Source: Euryarchaeota archaeon UBA251 (lineage in GTDB: Archaea; Thermoplasmatota; Poseidoniia; Poseidoniales; Thalassarchaeaceae). From it: a stretch of DNA of 45,947 nt. The position numbers and the translations under genes are program-made. Shown here one piece after another: positions 1 through 7,907 of this stretch (position 1 is the stretch's first letter; every line of letters begins with the position of its first letter). The notes beneath the pieces are model-generated. The model saw only the letters and a program-made list of their open reading frames with translations. It ran no database searches and had not been told where the DNA came from. The stretch spans positions 1 to 45,947 of the forward strand of contig DAFJ01000083.1 of NCBI GenBank assembly GCA_002497905.1, in the 5' to 3' direction.

Positions 1-348
1 CTCCGCAAGTAGTTCGCGTAACTTCGGGACCACTTTAGGCTGAGTTACATCTACTCGCCAGTGCAATCGTTCTCCTTCCTCACACCACAAAACCTCAGGA
101 TCATGGATGTTCACGACTCGCTTGTCCTTTCGAACGTCATCTAACCATGATTCTAAACGACTCGGCGGAGCATCGTCAGGAGCTGCAATCACTACAAAGG
201 GGCGGAGACCATGAACCAACATTGTCACTGAATGACCGGCTTCTGCCCGGGCATGAGCTACTAGAACAGTGCCTCCTTCACTCTGAGCTTGATATGATAC
301 ATCGATGATGCAGATGCGACCTTGCCACACCAGGTCTCCATCGCCCAT
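1..348 (-). CDS. polB: DNA polymerase family B, N-terminal part (runs off window)
   Basis: An open frame starts with ATG at 348 on the minus strand and stays open to base 1, giving the first 116 residues. The pattern fits the N-terminal region of archaeal family-B replicative DNA polymerases: an early IIDVSY stretch, like the ILDVDY of Pyrococcus Pol, a LRPFVVIAAP segment where the family has FRPY(I/F)Y, a VVNIHDPE strand, and VTQPKVVPKLRELL matching the conserved HPxDVPxxRE segment. Family-B polymerase is a chromosomal replicase with 3'-5' exonuclease activity. Neither the exonuclease nor the polymerase motifs lie inside the window, so the call rests on this N-terminal pattern. It is divergent from ilvE, with about 120 bases between them that hold nothing else I recognise except the ilvE ribosome-binding site. 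Confidence 0.75.
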   Translation of the reverse strand, partial: MGDGDLVWQGRICIIDVSYQAQSEGGTVLVAHARAEAGHSVTMLVHGLRPFVVIAAPDDAPPSRLESWLDDVRKDKRVVNIHDPEVLWCEEGERLHWRVDVTQPKVVPKLRELLAE

Positions 349-458
349 GAATCGTGTTGAACGCCGATGCTGATGAATCTACCCAGATTTAGATGGAAAG
401 TAACTCAGGGAATCGTTGATAGACACTGCCCTTCACCTTGGATAACAGGCTTGCTGCC

Positions 459-466
459 TGAGGAGG
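459..466 (+). promoter_or_regulatory. Strong Shine-Dalgarno site of ilvE
   Basis: The sequence gaggaggt lies 4 bases before the ATG at 471 and closely matches the anti-SD of archaeal 16S rRNA. It supports 471 (first of two tandem ATGs) or 474 as the start. It stands out because most genes in this window lack a convincing SD. Confidence 0.65.
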
Positions 467-470
467 TGTT

Positions 471-1487
471 ATGATGGACTTTGATTGGGACAGCCTCACC
501 TTTTCGTTCACTGCTACCGATACAATGTATCGAAATGTGGTTCGTACAGGAGAAGAATGGGGTGAAGGAGAGTTAATTCCCTTTGGTAACATTGAGATTT
601 CTCCAGCAGCGGGTGTCCTGAACTACGGCCAAGGTATCTTTGAGGGTATGAAAGCTCAGCGAGCAGACGATGGAAACATTGTGCTCTTCCGATCAGACAA
701 GAATGCGGCTCGGTTCGCAGAGGGCGCGAAGCGCCTAGGCATGCCCCCCGTTCCAGAATCATTGTTCCTCGACGCCGTAGAATCTGTAGTGAAAGCGAAT
801 CATCGCTGGGTTCCCCCCACTGGACGTGGGGCACTCTACATTCGACCTGTGCTCTGGGGAAGTGGAGCCATTCTCGGTGTAGCACCTGCACCCGAATTCA
901 CCTTCATGGTCTACGTGTGCCCCGTAGGACCTTACTTCAAGGGAGGTATGACTCCAATCAAACTCAAGGTCTCGGATGAATATCACCGTGCTGCTCCGGG
1001 CGGTTCAGGTGGAGTAAAGGCAATCGGAAACTACGCTCCCGGAATGATGCCATCGAAAATGGCGAAGGTAGAGGGGTATGCTGAAATCATCTATCTAGAC
1101 GCTGTCGAGCACCAATATATCGAGGAGGTGGGCGCGGCGAACTTCTTCTGCGTCAAGGATAATGTCGTCTATACTCCGGACTTGACCGGAACCATCTTGC
1201 CAGGAATTACCAGAGCAAGCGTGATGCAAATTGCTCGTGATCTAGGGCATGAAGTGCGTGAGGAACGTGTAGATGTCGATATGGCCCTAGACGCTGACGA
1301 AGCATTCTGCGCAGGGACTGCAGCCGTAATATCGCCCATTGGAAGCATCGAACATGGAGACAAAATTGCACATTATTGCAACGGAGAAGTAGGGCCTATC
1401 ACTAGAAAACTCTACGATGCTTTAGTGGACATTCAGTTGAAGCGAGCAGATGACCGACACGGATGGATTCGAACTCTTGAATTATGA
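471..1487 (+). CDS. ilvE: Branched-chain amino acid aminotransferase
   Basis: This is a fold-type IV PLP aminotransferase of 338 residues, the usual length for the longer IlvE subgroup. It catalyses the last transamination in Leu/Ile/Val synthesis, or the first step of their breakdown, with 2-oxoglutarate/glutamate. Visible marks are LNYGQGIFEGMKA near residues 50-62, the R(P)VLWGSG substrate-loop region near 125, the PLP lysine in GGVKAIGNYAP (K183), and the phosphate-binding GTAAVISPIG segment near 282. The C-terminal GWIRTLEL is typical of the family's end. A strong ribosome-binding site sits just upstream. It stands alone on this strand, and the facing srp19 gene ends 2 bases after its stop. 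The assignment is secure to family level; direction and substrate preference are inferred. Confidence 0.95.
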   Translation: MMDFDWDSLTFSFTATDTMYRNVVRTGEEWGEGELIPFGNIEISPAAGVLNYGQGIFEGMKAQRADDGNIVLFRSDKNAARFAEGAKRLGMPPVPESLFLDAVESVVKANHRWVPPTGRGALYIRPVLWGSGAILGVAPAPEFTFMVYVCPVGPYFKGGMTPIKLKVSDEYHRAAPGGSGGVKAIGNYAPGMMPSKMAKVEGYAEIIYLDAVEHQYIEEVGAANFFCVKDNVVYTPDLTGTILPGITRASVMQIARDLGHEVREERVDVDMALDADEAFCAGTAAVISPIGSIEHGDKIAHYCNGEVGPITRKLYDALVDIQLKRADDRHGWIRTLEL

Positions 1488-1488
1488 T

Positions 1489-1929
1489 TCATCGACGATT
1501 CTGCCGGCGCTTGTTCTTCTTATTTTGAGGTCTCTTAGCCTTCCTCTGGGAGCGGGCCGCGCGATCGCCTTTTCTGGGGCCACGCTTGCGTTCTTCCTCT
1601 GCCTTCTCCTTCGCCTCCTGATGAGTAATAGCTAATCGTGAACCAATAGCTGCCATCAACTCCTCCTTACTATTCGTCCCTGCAGCAGAATGTGCATCTT
1701 TGGCAGACATGACAAGGTATCCTTCCCTCGCACGTGGACGCTTCGGATGCGATTGATTCGCTTCACGCTTCATCTTACGAATACCAAGAGATCGTGCAGC
1801 AAGAGCAATTGAATCTAAATCCGGTTTTGGAACCGCGTTTGTCACACTGACACGGCGACCTTCAGACCGTGAAAGCCGGGCATCGAAGTATCCAGTCCAT
1901 ACCCGGATCCGTGATGCGTCACCACTCAT
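1489..1929 (-). CDS. srp19: Signal recognition particle 19 kDa protein SRP19
   Basis: SRP19 binds helices 6 and 8 of 7S RNA and prepares it for SRP54, so it acts in co-translational targeting. The family pattern is clear in the first 85 residues: VWTGYFDARLSRSEGRRVS, then AVPKPDLDSIALAARSLGI, then HPKRPRAREGYLVM. The C-terminal third (about residues 100-146) is a long run rich in Lys, Arg and Glu, more extended than in many archaeal SRP19 proteins and probably a disordered RNA-binding tail. It lies 50 bases downstream of rps8e on the same strand, so the two probably share a transcript. SRP19 is restricted to Archaea and eukaryotes, which helps fix the domain of this organism. Confidence 0.93.
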   Translation of the reverse strand: MSGDASRIRVWTGYFDARLSRSEGRRVSVTNAVPKPDLDSIALAARSLGIRKMKREANQSHPKRPRAREGYLVMSAKDAHSAAGTNSKEELMAAIGSRLAITHQEAKEKAEEERKRGPRKGDRAARSQRKAKRPQNKKNKRRQNRR

Positions 1930-1979
1930 TCAATCAACTCCGTCCGGAATGACTTCGGTGACCATCATGAGGTCTTCGC

Positions 1980-2372
1980 TCATTCGTCGATTGTGACGCC
2001 ACTGATTACGCCGTCCATGCCAGGACGACTCGTAATACGTACACGACCTAGATCGGTCTCGACAATTGCACCCTTGGTTAGGATATTACGTCGAACATAG
2101 TTCGGGTCTGCTCCATTCTCGACAACATTGGTCATCTCGACACGCTGAGTCTTTCCCGAACCATCGGAGACATTGATCATATTCTCCTTCAGAACGCGAA
2201 CAGTAGTGTTACCGCTGCGCTTACGGTAGACCTTAGTCTGGCGATCTGCGTCGATGAATGCGAATTGCTTCTCGCTAGAAATCTCGGTGCGTCGCTTGCC
2301 ACGGTAGCGGTTTGGACGCTTAAGGCGAGCTCCACTGGGCTTACGTCGAGAGATACCGTGCCATTGTGCCAT
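1980..2372 (-). CDS. rps8e: 30S ribosomal protein S8e
   Basis: At 130 residues it has the archaeal S8e length. The hallmark N-terminus MAQWHGISRRKPSGARLK is present, followed by RGKRRTEISSE. The later KTQRVEMTNVVENGADPNYVRRNILTKGAIVET and VRITSRPGMDGVISGV segments also match the family. S8e is a small-subunit protein found only in Archaea and eukaryotes. It is co-directional with srp19 (50-base gap) and follows the FAH hydrolase gene at 2442-3065 by about 70 bases. No clear SD is seen before the ATG at 2372. Confidence 0.96.
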   Translation of the reverse strand: MAQWHGISRRKPSGARLKRPNRYRGKRRTEISSEKQFAFIDADRQTKVYRKRSGNTTVRVLKENMINVSDGSGKTQRVEMTNVVENGADPNYVRRNILTKGAIVETDLGRVRITSRPGMDGVISGVTIDE

Positions 2373-2441
2373 GAGTTCATCGCCTCCGGAATCGGCCGAC
2401 TGGCTCCCCTTATTTCAAAGAAGCGTTGTAACATCACTCAC

Positions 2442-3065
2442 TTATTGAGCGTGAATATGTAGTTGAAGACGACTGATACATCGCCCTTCCTGATGTAATT
2501 CTGCAATTATTTCATCCCCCTGTTGAATCGGCCCAACACCGCTTGGAGTACCTGTGAAAATAAGGTCGCCAGGCTGCGGATCGAAACGCTCTCGAAGGGC
2601 CTCTAGTATGCGATCAATGCTGTGAATCATCATACTACTCGAACCCTGTTGACGCATTTCTCCATTGACAGATAACCGCACTTCGAATACACCCGCTTTG
2701 TAAGGGCACCATGGACCATGAGGTGCTGAATTTGGAAACCCTTTCGCATCACTCCATGGTAAACCATCACGTTTTGCGACCTCTTGTTCAGTTCTATTTG
2801 TTAGATCTAGGCCGACACATATAGCATCAGGACGTCCATTTTGGCCAATTCTGAATACTATCTCTACTTCATGATGAATAGTACATGCTGGATTAGGATG
2901 AGGCATTTCTCCAACTCCACTCTCAAATGAGAGAAGGCTCGCAGGAGGCATGAGAAAGAAGAGGGGGATACTAGATGGATCTGAACCCATCTCCTTCGCA
3001 TGAGCATGATAGTTCCGTAGAACACCCCAGCCCATCGCCATGTCAATAATTGAGAGGAACTGCAT
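2442..3065 (-). CDS. Fumarylacetoacetate hydrolase (FAH) family protein
   Basis: This is a FAH-superfamily metal-dependent hydrolase or decarboxylase; members act on 2-oxo or acylpyruvate acids, for example oxaloacetate decarboxylase, acylpyruvase or 2-hydroxyhepta-diene-dioate isomerase. The HHEVEIVFRIG segment supplies the E-x-E metal ligands, and the near-invariant GDLIFTGTPSGVGPIQQGDEI follows near the C-terminus. The sequence GWGVLRNYHAHAKEMG matches the family opening (vGrNYxxHaxE), so the protein should begin close to it. I chose ATG 3065; ATG 3041 is the alternative. The longer frame back to 3128 would run into the divergent PUA gene. The exact substrate cannot be read from sequence. 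Confidence 0.85.
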   Translation of the reverse strand: MQFLSIIDMAMGWGVLRNYHAHAKEMGSDPSSIPLFFLMPPASLLSFESGVGEMPHPNPACTIHHEVEIVFRIGQNGRPDAICVGLDLTNRTEQEVAKRDGLPWSDAKGFPNSAPHGPWCPYKAGVFEVRLSVNGEMRQQGSSSMMIHSIDRILEALRERFDPQPGDLIFTGTPSGVGPIQQGDEIIAELHQEGRCISRLQLHIHAQ

Positions 3066-3121
3066 TACAGGCCTTGCGGTGCAGGCGGGACATTCATTGG
3101 ACGGCAGAAGGAGGAGATGGT

Positions 3122-3640
3122 ATGGCAAAGCGGAGGATGAGGAAGAGGAAGCCAGTACGACTGAAGGTCGTACGACGCATCCTCGATTCCCTCAATGAGA
3201 ATCTGGGCATCGAAGACGACTTCTCCGACGTATTTCTTGAAATCGCAGAATTCGGCGAACTTAATCTTCTACTTGGCGACCGCGTCCCTCTCGTGATGAC
3301 AATTAATCGACCAGAAGATCTAGGCGATGTTGTAGCGGTGACTTTTCCTACGCTTCGTGGGCTCTTACGCTGGAATCTTGAGGTTCGGTGGTGCGCCGTC
3401 GACAGAGGTGCAATTCCATTTCTGATGAATGGTGCAGACTGTATGGCAGCCGGCGTACAGATGGTCGACCCAAACATCGAACGAGGCGATCTAATCTGGA
3501 TTCGTGACGAGGAACATGGTAAACCAATCGCAATGGGATGGGCATTGATAGATGCTGAGGAAATGAATACTGCCACCAAAGGCAAGGCTCTCAGAACAAT
3601 CCACTGGATTGGTGACGACCTGTGGGAAATTGAGAGTTAA
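3122..3640 (+). CDS. PUA-domain protein, MCT-1/Tma20-like
   Basis: The product has 172 residues: a pre-PUA region (about 1-95) and a PUA RNA-binding domain (about 95-170). The pattern VVAVTFPTLRGLL, then CAVDRGAIPFLMNGADCMAAGV, then GDLIWIRDEE, and a closing GKALRTIHWIGDDLWEIE is that of the archaeal MCT-1/Tma20-like PUA proteins (related to eukaryotic DENR-MCT1 and eIF2D). Those relatives work on small-subunit recycling and reinitiation, so a ribosome-associated role is inferred. The basic opening MAKRRMRKRKPVRLK was chosen as start (ATG 3122). An upstream in-frame ATG at 3050 would overlap the divergent hydrolase gene and adds a sequence not typical of the family. Confidence 0.8.
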   Translation: MAKRRMRKRKPVRLKVVRRILDSLNENLGIEDDFSDVFLEIAEFGELNLLLGDRVPLVMTINRPEDLGDVVAVTFPTLRGLLRWNLEVRWCAVDRGAIPFLMNGADCMAAGVQMVDPNIERGDLIWIRDEEHGKPIAMGWALIDAEEMNTATKGKALRTIHWIGDDLWEIES

Positions 3641-3700
3641 GAGATATAGTATCATGAATGGCAAATCGTTGAATAGGTCAAGTACACGAACAACATATGC

Positions 3701-4276
3701 ATGAGACCTCTGATTCCACTTGCAATAGTCATGATTCTCATCTCTGCAGCCACCGTCTCTGCTGCGTCAGAAGGCGGTGTAAACAAATCAATCGACGAAC
3801 TTGCAGATACAGGACTTGACAATGTGGATTCGCCCTCTGTCTTCAGTCAAGAAGGGGATTTCGTAATCAGTGTAGGTCTCAACGAAAGTTCGGACGCAGT
3901 GAAAATTTATGCGACCACACAGATTTGTGTCAACTCTGGACTCTGTTACCCACCTGAACAAACCGAAATGGTAACTGAAGATAATGTCACATGGACCACC
4001 ACGGTATCACCAATGACTGATCAGACCTATGTTAATTGGAATATTATTCTTGAAAATGCTTCGGAGAACCAAACGAAAATTCCTGATTCTGGATTCGGTT
4101 GGAAGGTCTGGTCAGATTGTTGGAATGATGGAACTGATTGGGGCGGTGAAGATTACGAGGGTGGCGAGAGTTGTAACGATAGTAATTCAGAAGATTCTGG
4201 CCGATCTGTTCCCACGGTTGGTATCGCAGCAGTAATCTCGGTATTCGTAATGGCTGCAATCATCCGTCATCGTTGA
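3701..4276 (+). CDS. Exported protein with DsbD-alpha-like Cys motif and C-terminal anchor
   Basis: This 191-residue protein has a signal peptide (1-22), a beta-rich middle and a C-terminal hydrophobic helix (about 171-188) ending in RHR. The segment CVNSGLCYPPEQ (C76, C82) closely resembles the redox-active CADAGFCYPPE motif of the periplasmic alpha domain of thiol-disulfide reductase DsbD, and the surrounding beta-strand spacing is compatible. This suggests a small extracytoplasmic thiol-redox or metal-handling protein, by inference. The tail has the three-part plan of archaeal cell-surface sorting signals: a Pro-Thr-Val-Gly motif, a helix and a basic end. Two further Cys (140, 158) lie in an Asp/Gly/Ser-rich linker. 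Its 3' end overlaps the convergent ParA-partner gene by 17 bases. Confidence 0.6.
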   Translation: MRPLIPLAIVMILISAATVSAASEGGVNKSIDELADTGLDNVDSPSVFSQEGDFVISVGLNESSDAVKIYATTQICVNSGLCYPPEQTEMVTEDNVTWTTTVSPMTDQTYVNWNIILENASENQTKIPDSGFGWKVWSDCWNDGTDWGGEDYEGGESCNDSNSEDSGRSVPTVGIAAVISVFVMAAIIRHR

Positions 4277-4706
4277 TTGTAACATGTTCAATAAATCGAG
4301 ATAGGCAACGCCTTGCTTCAATCCCCCAAGCTTGAATCATCACTTGAGCACCACGTCCATCAACATCGATTTTTCCTTCTCTTAATCCCGGTGATGCAAG
4401 ATCACTAGGGACAAACGGAAGACGATGTTCGCTCTCAAAAGTAAGTTGGATGGCATCCTCACCTATGGCTACCGTTAATCCTTGAACTGAGAGTCTTTCG
4501 TCCTCAGTGGATTCTATTTCACATCCGATCGATCTGAGGTGACGCACTACTGCATCGAAAATCTCCTCAGGAGGAGCCTTTGCCTGTGAGATATCCTCTT
4601 CCATCTCGGATGCGGGGCCATATGCAGAGAGAAATGGGAGATCCATCTCATTCTGAGCCATGAGATCATCTAGCCCTCGACCAAGTCCACGTCTCTCATC
4701 ACTCAT
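4260..4706 (-). CDS. ParA partner-like protein with ParB-type N-terminal peptide
   Basis: The start ATG (4706) overlaps the parA stop by 8 bases, indicating translational coupling. Residues 5-16, RRGLGRGLDDLM, match the short N-terminal peptide of bacterial ParB/Spo0J/Noc (consensus GLGRGLxxLL) that contacts ParA and stimulates its ATPase. What follows is not a ParB domain: I see no GERR/GxRR CTP-binding motifs, no helix-turn-helix and no dimerisation tail. About 75 residues follow that begin EEIFDAVVRHLRSIGCEIE and appear as a compact alpha/beta unit (amphipathic helix, then strands such as LTVAIGEDAIQLTFE) of a kind I do not recognise. The inferred role is ParA cofactor or cargo adaptor. 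A longer upstream frame exists but lies inside parA. Confidence 0.7.
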   Translation of the reverse strand: MSDERRGLGRGLDDLMAQNEMDLPFLSAYGPASEMEEDISQAKAPPEEIFDAVVRHLRSIGCEIESTEDERLSVQGLTVAIGEDAIQLTFESEHRLPFVPSDLASPGLREGKIDVDGRGAQVMIQAWGIEARRCLSRFIEHVTINDDG

Positions 4707-5679
4707 CTCGAAGACCCCCCGGAAACCAGATTGCTTCAAGTTCGGTAGCCAAGGCTGCATAATCTTGACCACCATGACTCTGTGGGGCATGGAACTGAAT
4801 CGGGACACCCTGACTCGGTGATTCTGCAAGACGAATGTTACGTCGAATCGCCGGCTCTATGACTAAATCTCCGAAGACCTCTCTGAGATGCCCTGCAACC
4901 TGTGTATTCAGGAGAGTTGGTGCATGCATAGTCATAATCACACCATCCACGCCAAGACGTGGATTGAGTAAACGTCGTACTTCATTGAGAGTCCCGGTCA
5001 ACAATGCAACCCCTTCCAGAGCAAGATACTCGGTTTGTACTGGTATTAACACGGCGTCTGAAGCCGCCAATGCATTGATTGATACGATACTCAATGAAGG
5101 AGCTGTATCGATCAGAATTAGATCGTAATGTGGCTTGAGTGGTTCAAGAGCCTCGCTAAGACGGCCTTCTCGCCCTAGTTGTGAGGCAAGAGCCTCCTCC
5201 AATCCAATGAGATTCCTATCTCCAACGATCAGATGGAGGTTATCCACAGCAGTCGCATGCCGGGCTTGTGTCGCCATCGCAGGCGTAAGTACAACATCTC
5301 TCGTCGTAATGGTGACTCGTGACTTGTCAATACCTAATCCAGAAGCACAATTCCCCTGAGCATCACAATCCACAACAAGAACACGCCCTCCTCGCATCGC
5401 AACATGTGCTGCGATATTGATTACAGAGGTGGTCTTTCCAACTCCACCTTTCTGATTAGTCACGGTGACTACACGCGCAAGGCCTGCCACTGGTGGTTTA
5501 GCCCTAGGTAATTCGATGGGTTCACGAGGACGAGCCTTCGTATCGAATCCCTCTGATTCAATTGGGTGTTCAACCTCATTGAATGCAACATCTGTGATGA
5601 GATCGTCATCAATAGACAAAATGTCCACGACTGGATACTCATCCGAACCCATCGTTACCCCAGCGAACGCCTGAGGCAT
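4699..5679 (-). CDS. parA: ParA/Soj-type partition ATPase
   Basis: This is a deviant Walker-A P-loop ATPase of the ParA/MinD group, 326 residues. VTVTNQKGGVGKTT carries the signature lysine K77 and P-loop 77-84. VVDCDAQGN (Walker A', near 103-110) and LILIDTAPSLS (Walker B) are intact, as is the family segment EYLALEGVALL. ParA proteins dimerise on ATP, bind nonspecific DNA and move or position cargo such as chromosomes, plasmids or protein clusters. About 66 residues precede the ATPase domain, an acidic then Pro-rich extension not found in the short Soj type. ATG 5652 is an alternative start removing 9 residues. It is coupled to the ParB-peptide protein downstream and follows the SAP-TM gene by 36 bases. 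Confidence 0.93.
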   Translation of the reverse strand: MPQAFAGVTMGSDEYPVVDILSIDDDLITDVAFNEVEHPIESEGFDTKARPREPIELPRAKPPVAGLARVVTVTNQKGGVGKTTSVINIAAHVAMRGGRVLVVDCDAQGNCASGLGIDKSRVTITTRDVVLTPAMATQARHATAVDNLHLIVGDRNLIGLEEALASQLGREGRLSEALEPLKPHYDLILIDTAPSLSIVSINALAASDAVLIPVQTEYLALEGVALLTGTLNEVRRLLNPRLGVDGVIMTMHAPTLLNTQVAGHLREVFGDLVIEPAIRRNIRLAESPSQGVPIQFHAPQSHGGQDYAALATELEAIWFPGGLRDE

Positions 5680-5715
5680 TCAAGGTGACGCCCCAGTAGG
5701 GGTTCGAGGGGCGAT

Positions 5716-7815
5716 TCATTCAGTTGTGCTTTGGAGCCAGCCTACCATTCGGCCTCGTTCTGCATCCATTATCAGATCGAAAGAGTTCTCTGAGTCCCCA
5801 TCTGTCCATGATCTTGAGGCGGTGAAAGTAACCTCACCCTCATCGATATCATCAATGAAATCGAGAAGACCCGTATCTTGGGTGACTACGAGACGTGAGG
5901 TGAATTCAACGTCTGAACGTAGCATACCTCCATCCATCAGCACCAGAGTCGCTCCAAGGAAGTCCGAAGTATCCATCATTCTCGATTGCATCTCAGCAAT
6001 GGACAATGTATTGGGAATCGCGTTGAGATTGTACTCTGGCGCATCCGATGGGGCAAGCGTTCCGTCATTCACTACAGTGCAATCGGTGCTTGAAGAACGT
6101 ACCAAAGTCCATCCTGCATCCGAATCGGGATCAACCCAGCTGAGGTTCCATGTCTCTTCAACACCATCATTTGCATGATTCATTCTGTACAGGTAACCAT
6201 CGTTATTGAGGGCGGAACGTACACCATTCCCTGCACTTGAATTCATGAGACATTCAACTGCTTCTTCAACTGTAAATGCATGAATGGTCGATTCGTCAGG
6301 CATGTGGCCATCCCACTGCATCTGCGTATTTGGAATCCCTTCACCAGCCCCTGGTCGACTATTGTATAGATCACCCCAAACAATGGCATGTTCCCCAGCA
6401 GTGAAAGTGGATTCTCGAATTGTGTAAGTAATCACCAATTGACCATCAGGAACAGCAAAGTCGAGAGCTGCAGATTCATGCCAACTACAATCACTTGATT
6501 CACGTGCCTTGTCAATGAGAATATCCACCTTCTGCTCCACGGGCCACGGCGCCCCTTCGCGTACAAGAAGGTCCAGTTTTGCATGCCCAAGGCATGTGGC
6601 AATACTAGGCTGCTCCATCTTGATAGGGACAAGAAGTTCGCCGTTTACACGCTGCGCAGGTTCAACAGTATAGTCCCAACCTTCCGCAGTTCCGGTCGAA
6701 CCCTCTTCAAGAAGAATGGAACCAAAAGTAGAGCGTAAATCCAACGGGACTGCGGGTTGCAAAAAGAGCGGTAGTACTTCATCTACTGCTGCGATTCCAG
6801 TACCTCCAAAGGCGGTGTTCTGCAACATACTCCGATCCCCATCAGGAGTGACAAAATCCATTATCGCTTCAGAACGGATTGTTGTCGCTTCAGTCAACTC
6901 TTCCCAAGAAGTAACGGAGATATCTACTGAATTCGCATTCATTTCCCATGTAAGACTACTACTACAACGACTCCCGTCCGTAGTCCATGTTCTTCCTGAG
7001 AGGTCGGTTAGAAGGTCGTAAGAAAGCGATCGTTCGGCTGCAAGATGGAGGCGACCATAACCATCCCTCGTTTCAGTAGCTCCTGCATTATCCCGATCAG
7101 TAGGATCACCAATCTCCGATGTCGGAGCATCACGATAGGCGATACTTGACATTCCATTCATCGTAATTGCAAGATCTCCACAAGCCTTCTCCAACGCAGA
7201 ACCTGTGTTATCACGAAGCAGAGCGACCATGTCGTTACCATTGACCTGAACTGAACCGCCGGTCATCGTAAACTCCATACTATCTCCATAGCGAGCAGGT
7301 TCAACAGCGAAAGTTTGCTGATCCTGCATCCAAGTCCACCAGTAGCCCCCACCGGCCAAAACCGCTACTAGGAGAAGACCGCCAAGGAAAATGGCTCGAC
7401 TTGACTTCCTGCTATCACCAAGGGATACTGATACGTTTGGCTTACTACGAGCCTCAGCCCTCGGCTCGGCTTCTGACGAATCTACAATTACGGCTTCGAG
7501 AATTGTTGCCTCAAGAACCTCATTACTATCATTCTCTGCCTTGACTTCAATTACAGAGGAGGAATCTTCTGAAGGAATCTCTAGTGATTCAATCTCCTCC
7601 TCTTCGAGCAAGAGGAAACCATCATCATCGTCGGATTCTTTAATCTCTGATGGAGCTTCTTCATCGGAATCTCCTGTATCCTGTTCATCAAGTCGCAGGG
7701 AATCGATAATTCGATCAATCAATTCTGACTTTTTGCCAGAACGAGGGAGCCCCATCGCTTCGAGAAGAACCTTGAGATCAGCGACTGTTCGCTTCTCGAG
7801 ATCACTTCGCTTCAT
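5716..7815 (-). CDS. SAP-domain single-pass membrane protein
   Basis: The 699-residue product has an N-terminal SAP motif (about 6-42, with RTVADLKVLLEAMGLPRSGK followed by KSELIDRII), a putative DNA-binding helix pair. A long acidic, probably disordered linker (45-125) comes next. One membrane helix (141-162) follows, then a large extracytoplasmic part (about 165-699) of beta-rich repeats with scattered Cys. Topology (positive SSR before the helix) puts the SAP domain inside the cell. SAP motifs bind AT-rich DNA in eukaryotic proteins; whether this one does is unknown, and in this lineage SAP-like segments may serve other contacts. The gene ends 36 bases before parA on the same strand, so co-transcription is likely. 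No enzymatic motif is recognised in the outer part. Confidence 0.75.
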   Translation of the reverse strand: MKRSDLEKRTVADLKVLLEAMGLPRSGKKSELIDRIIDSLRLDEQDTGDSDEEAPSEIKESDDDDGFLLLEEEEIESLEIPSEDSSSVIEVKAENDSNEVLEATILEAVIVDSSEAEPRAEARSKPNVSVSLGDSRKSSRAIFLGGLLLVAVLAGGGYWWTWMQDQQTFAVEPARYGDSMEFTMTGGSVQVNGNDMVALLRDNTGSALEKACGDLAITMNGMSSIAYRDAPTSEIGDPTDRDNAGATETRDGYGRLHLAAERSLSYDLLTDLSGRTWTTDGSRCSSSLTWEMNANSVDISVTSWEELTEATTIRSEAIMDFVTPDGDRSMLQNTAFGGTGIAAVDEVLPLFLQPAVPLDLRSTFGSILLEEGSTGTAEGWDYTVEPAQRVNGELLVPIKMEQPSIATCLGHAKLDLLVREGAPWPVEQKVDILIDKARESSDCSWHESAALDFAVPDGQLVITYTIRESTFTAGEHAIVWGDLYNSRPGAGEGIPNTQMQWDGHMPDESTIHAFTVEEAVECLMNSSAGNGVRSALNNDGYLYRMNHANDGVEETWNLSWVDPDSDAGWTLVRSSSTDCTVVNDGTLAPSDAPEYNLNAIPNTLSIAEMQSRMMDTSDFLGATLVLMDGGMLRSDVEFTSRLVVTQDTGLLDFIDDIDEGEVTFTASRSWTDGDSENSFDLIMDAERGRMVGWLQSTTE

Positions 7816-7907
7816 CGGATCATGCTCCCTTTCCTTGCATGCACGTCTCCGTGGTCACTATCAAACCGTTGGACTTGCAGTGTGAAGGATGGAGATTTGA
7901 GACCCGA

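Noticed and set aside
1455..1487. GGATTCGAACTC at the end of ilvE, resembling a reverse tRNA T-arm
   Set aside because: It encodes the expected C-terminus of IlvE (GWIRTLEL) and no tRNA cloverleaf can be drawn.
7391..7885. Plus-strand open frame of 164 residues opposite the SAP-TM gene
   Set aside because: It is an antisense shadow of the Asp/Glu/Ser-rich linker (Ser-rich in reverse) with no start signal or family pattern.
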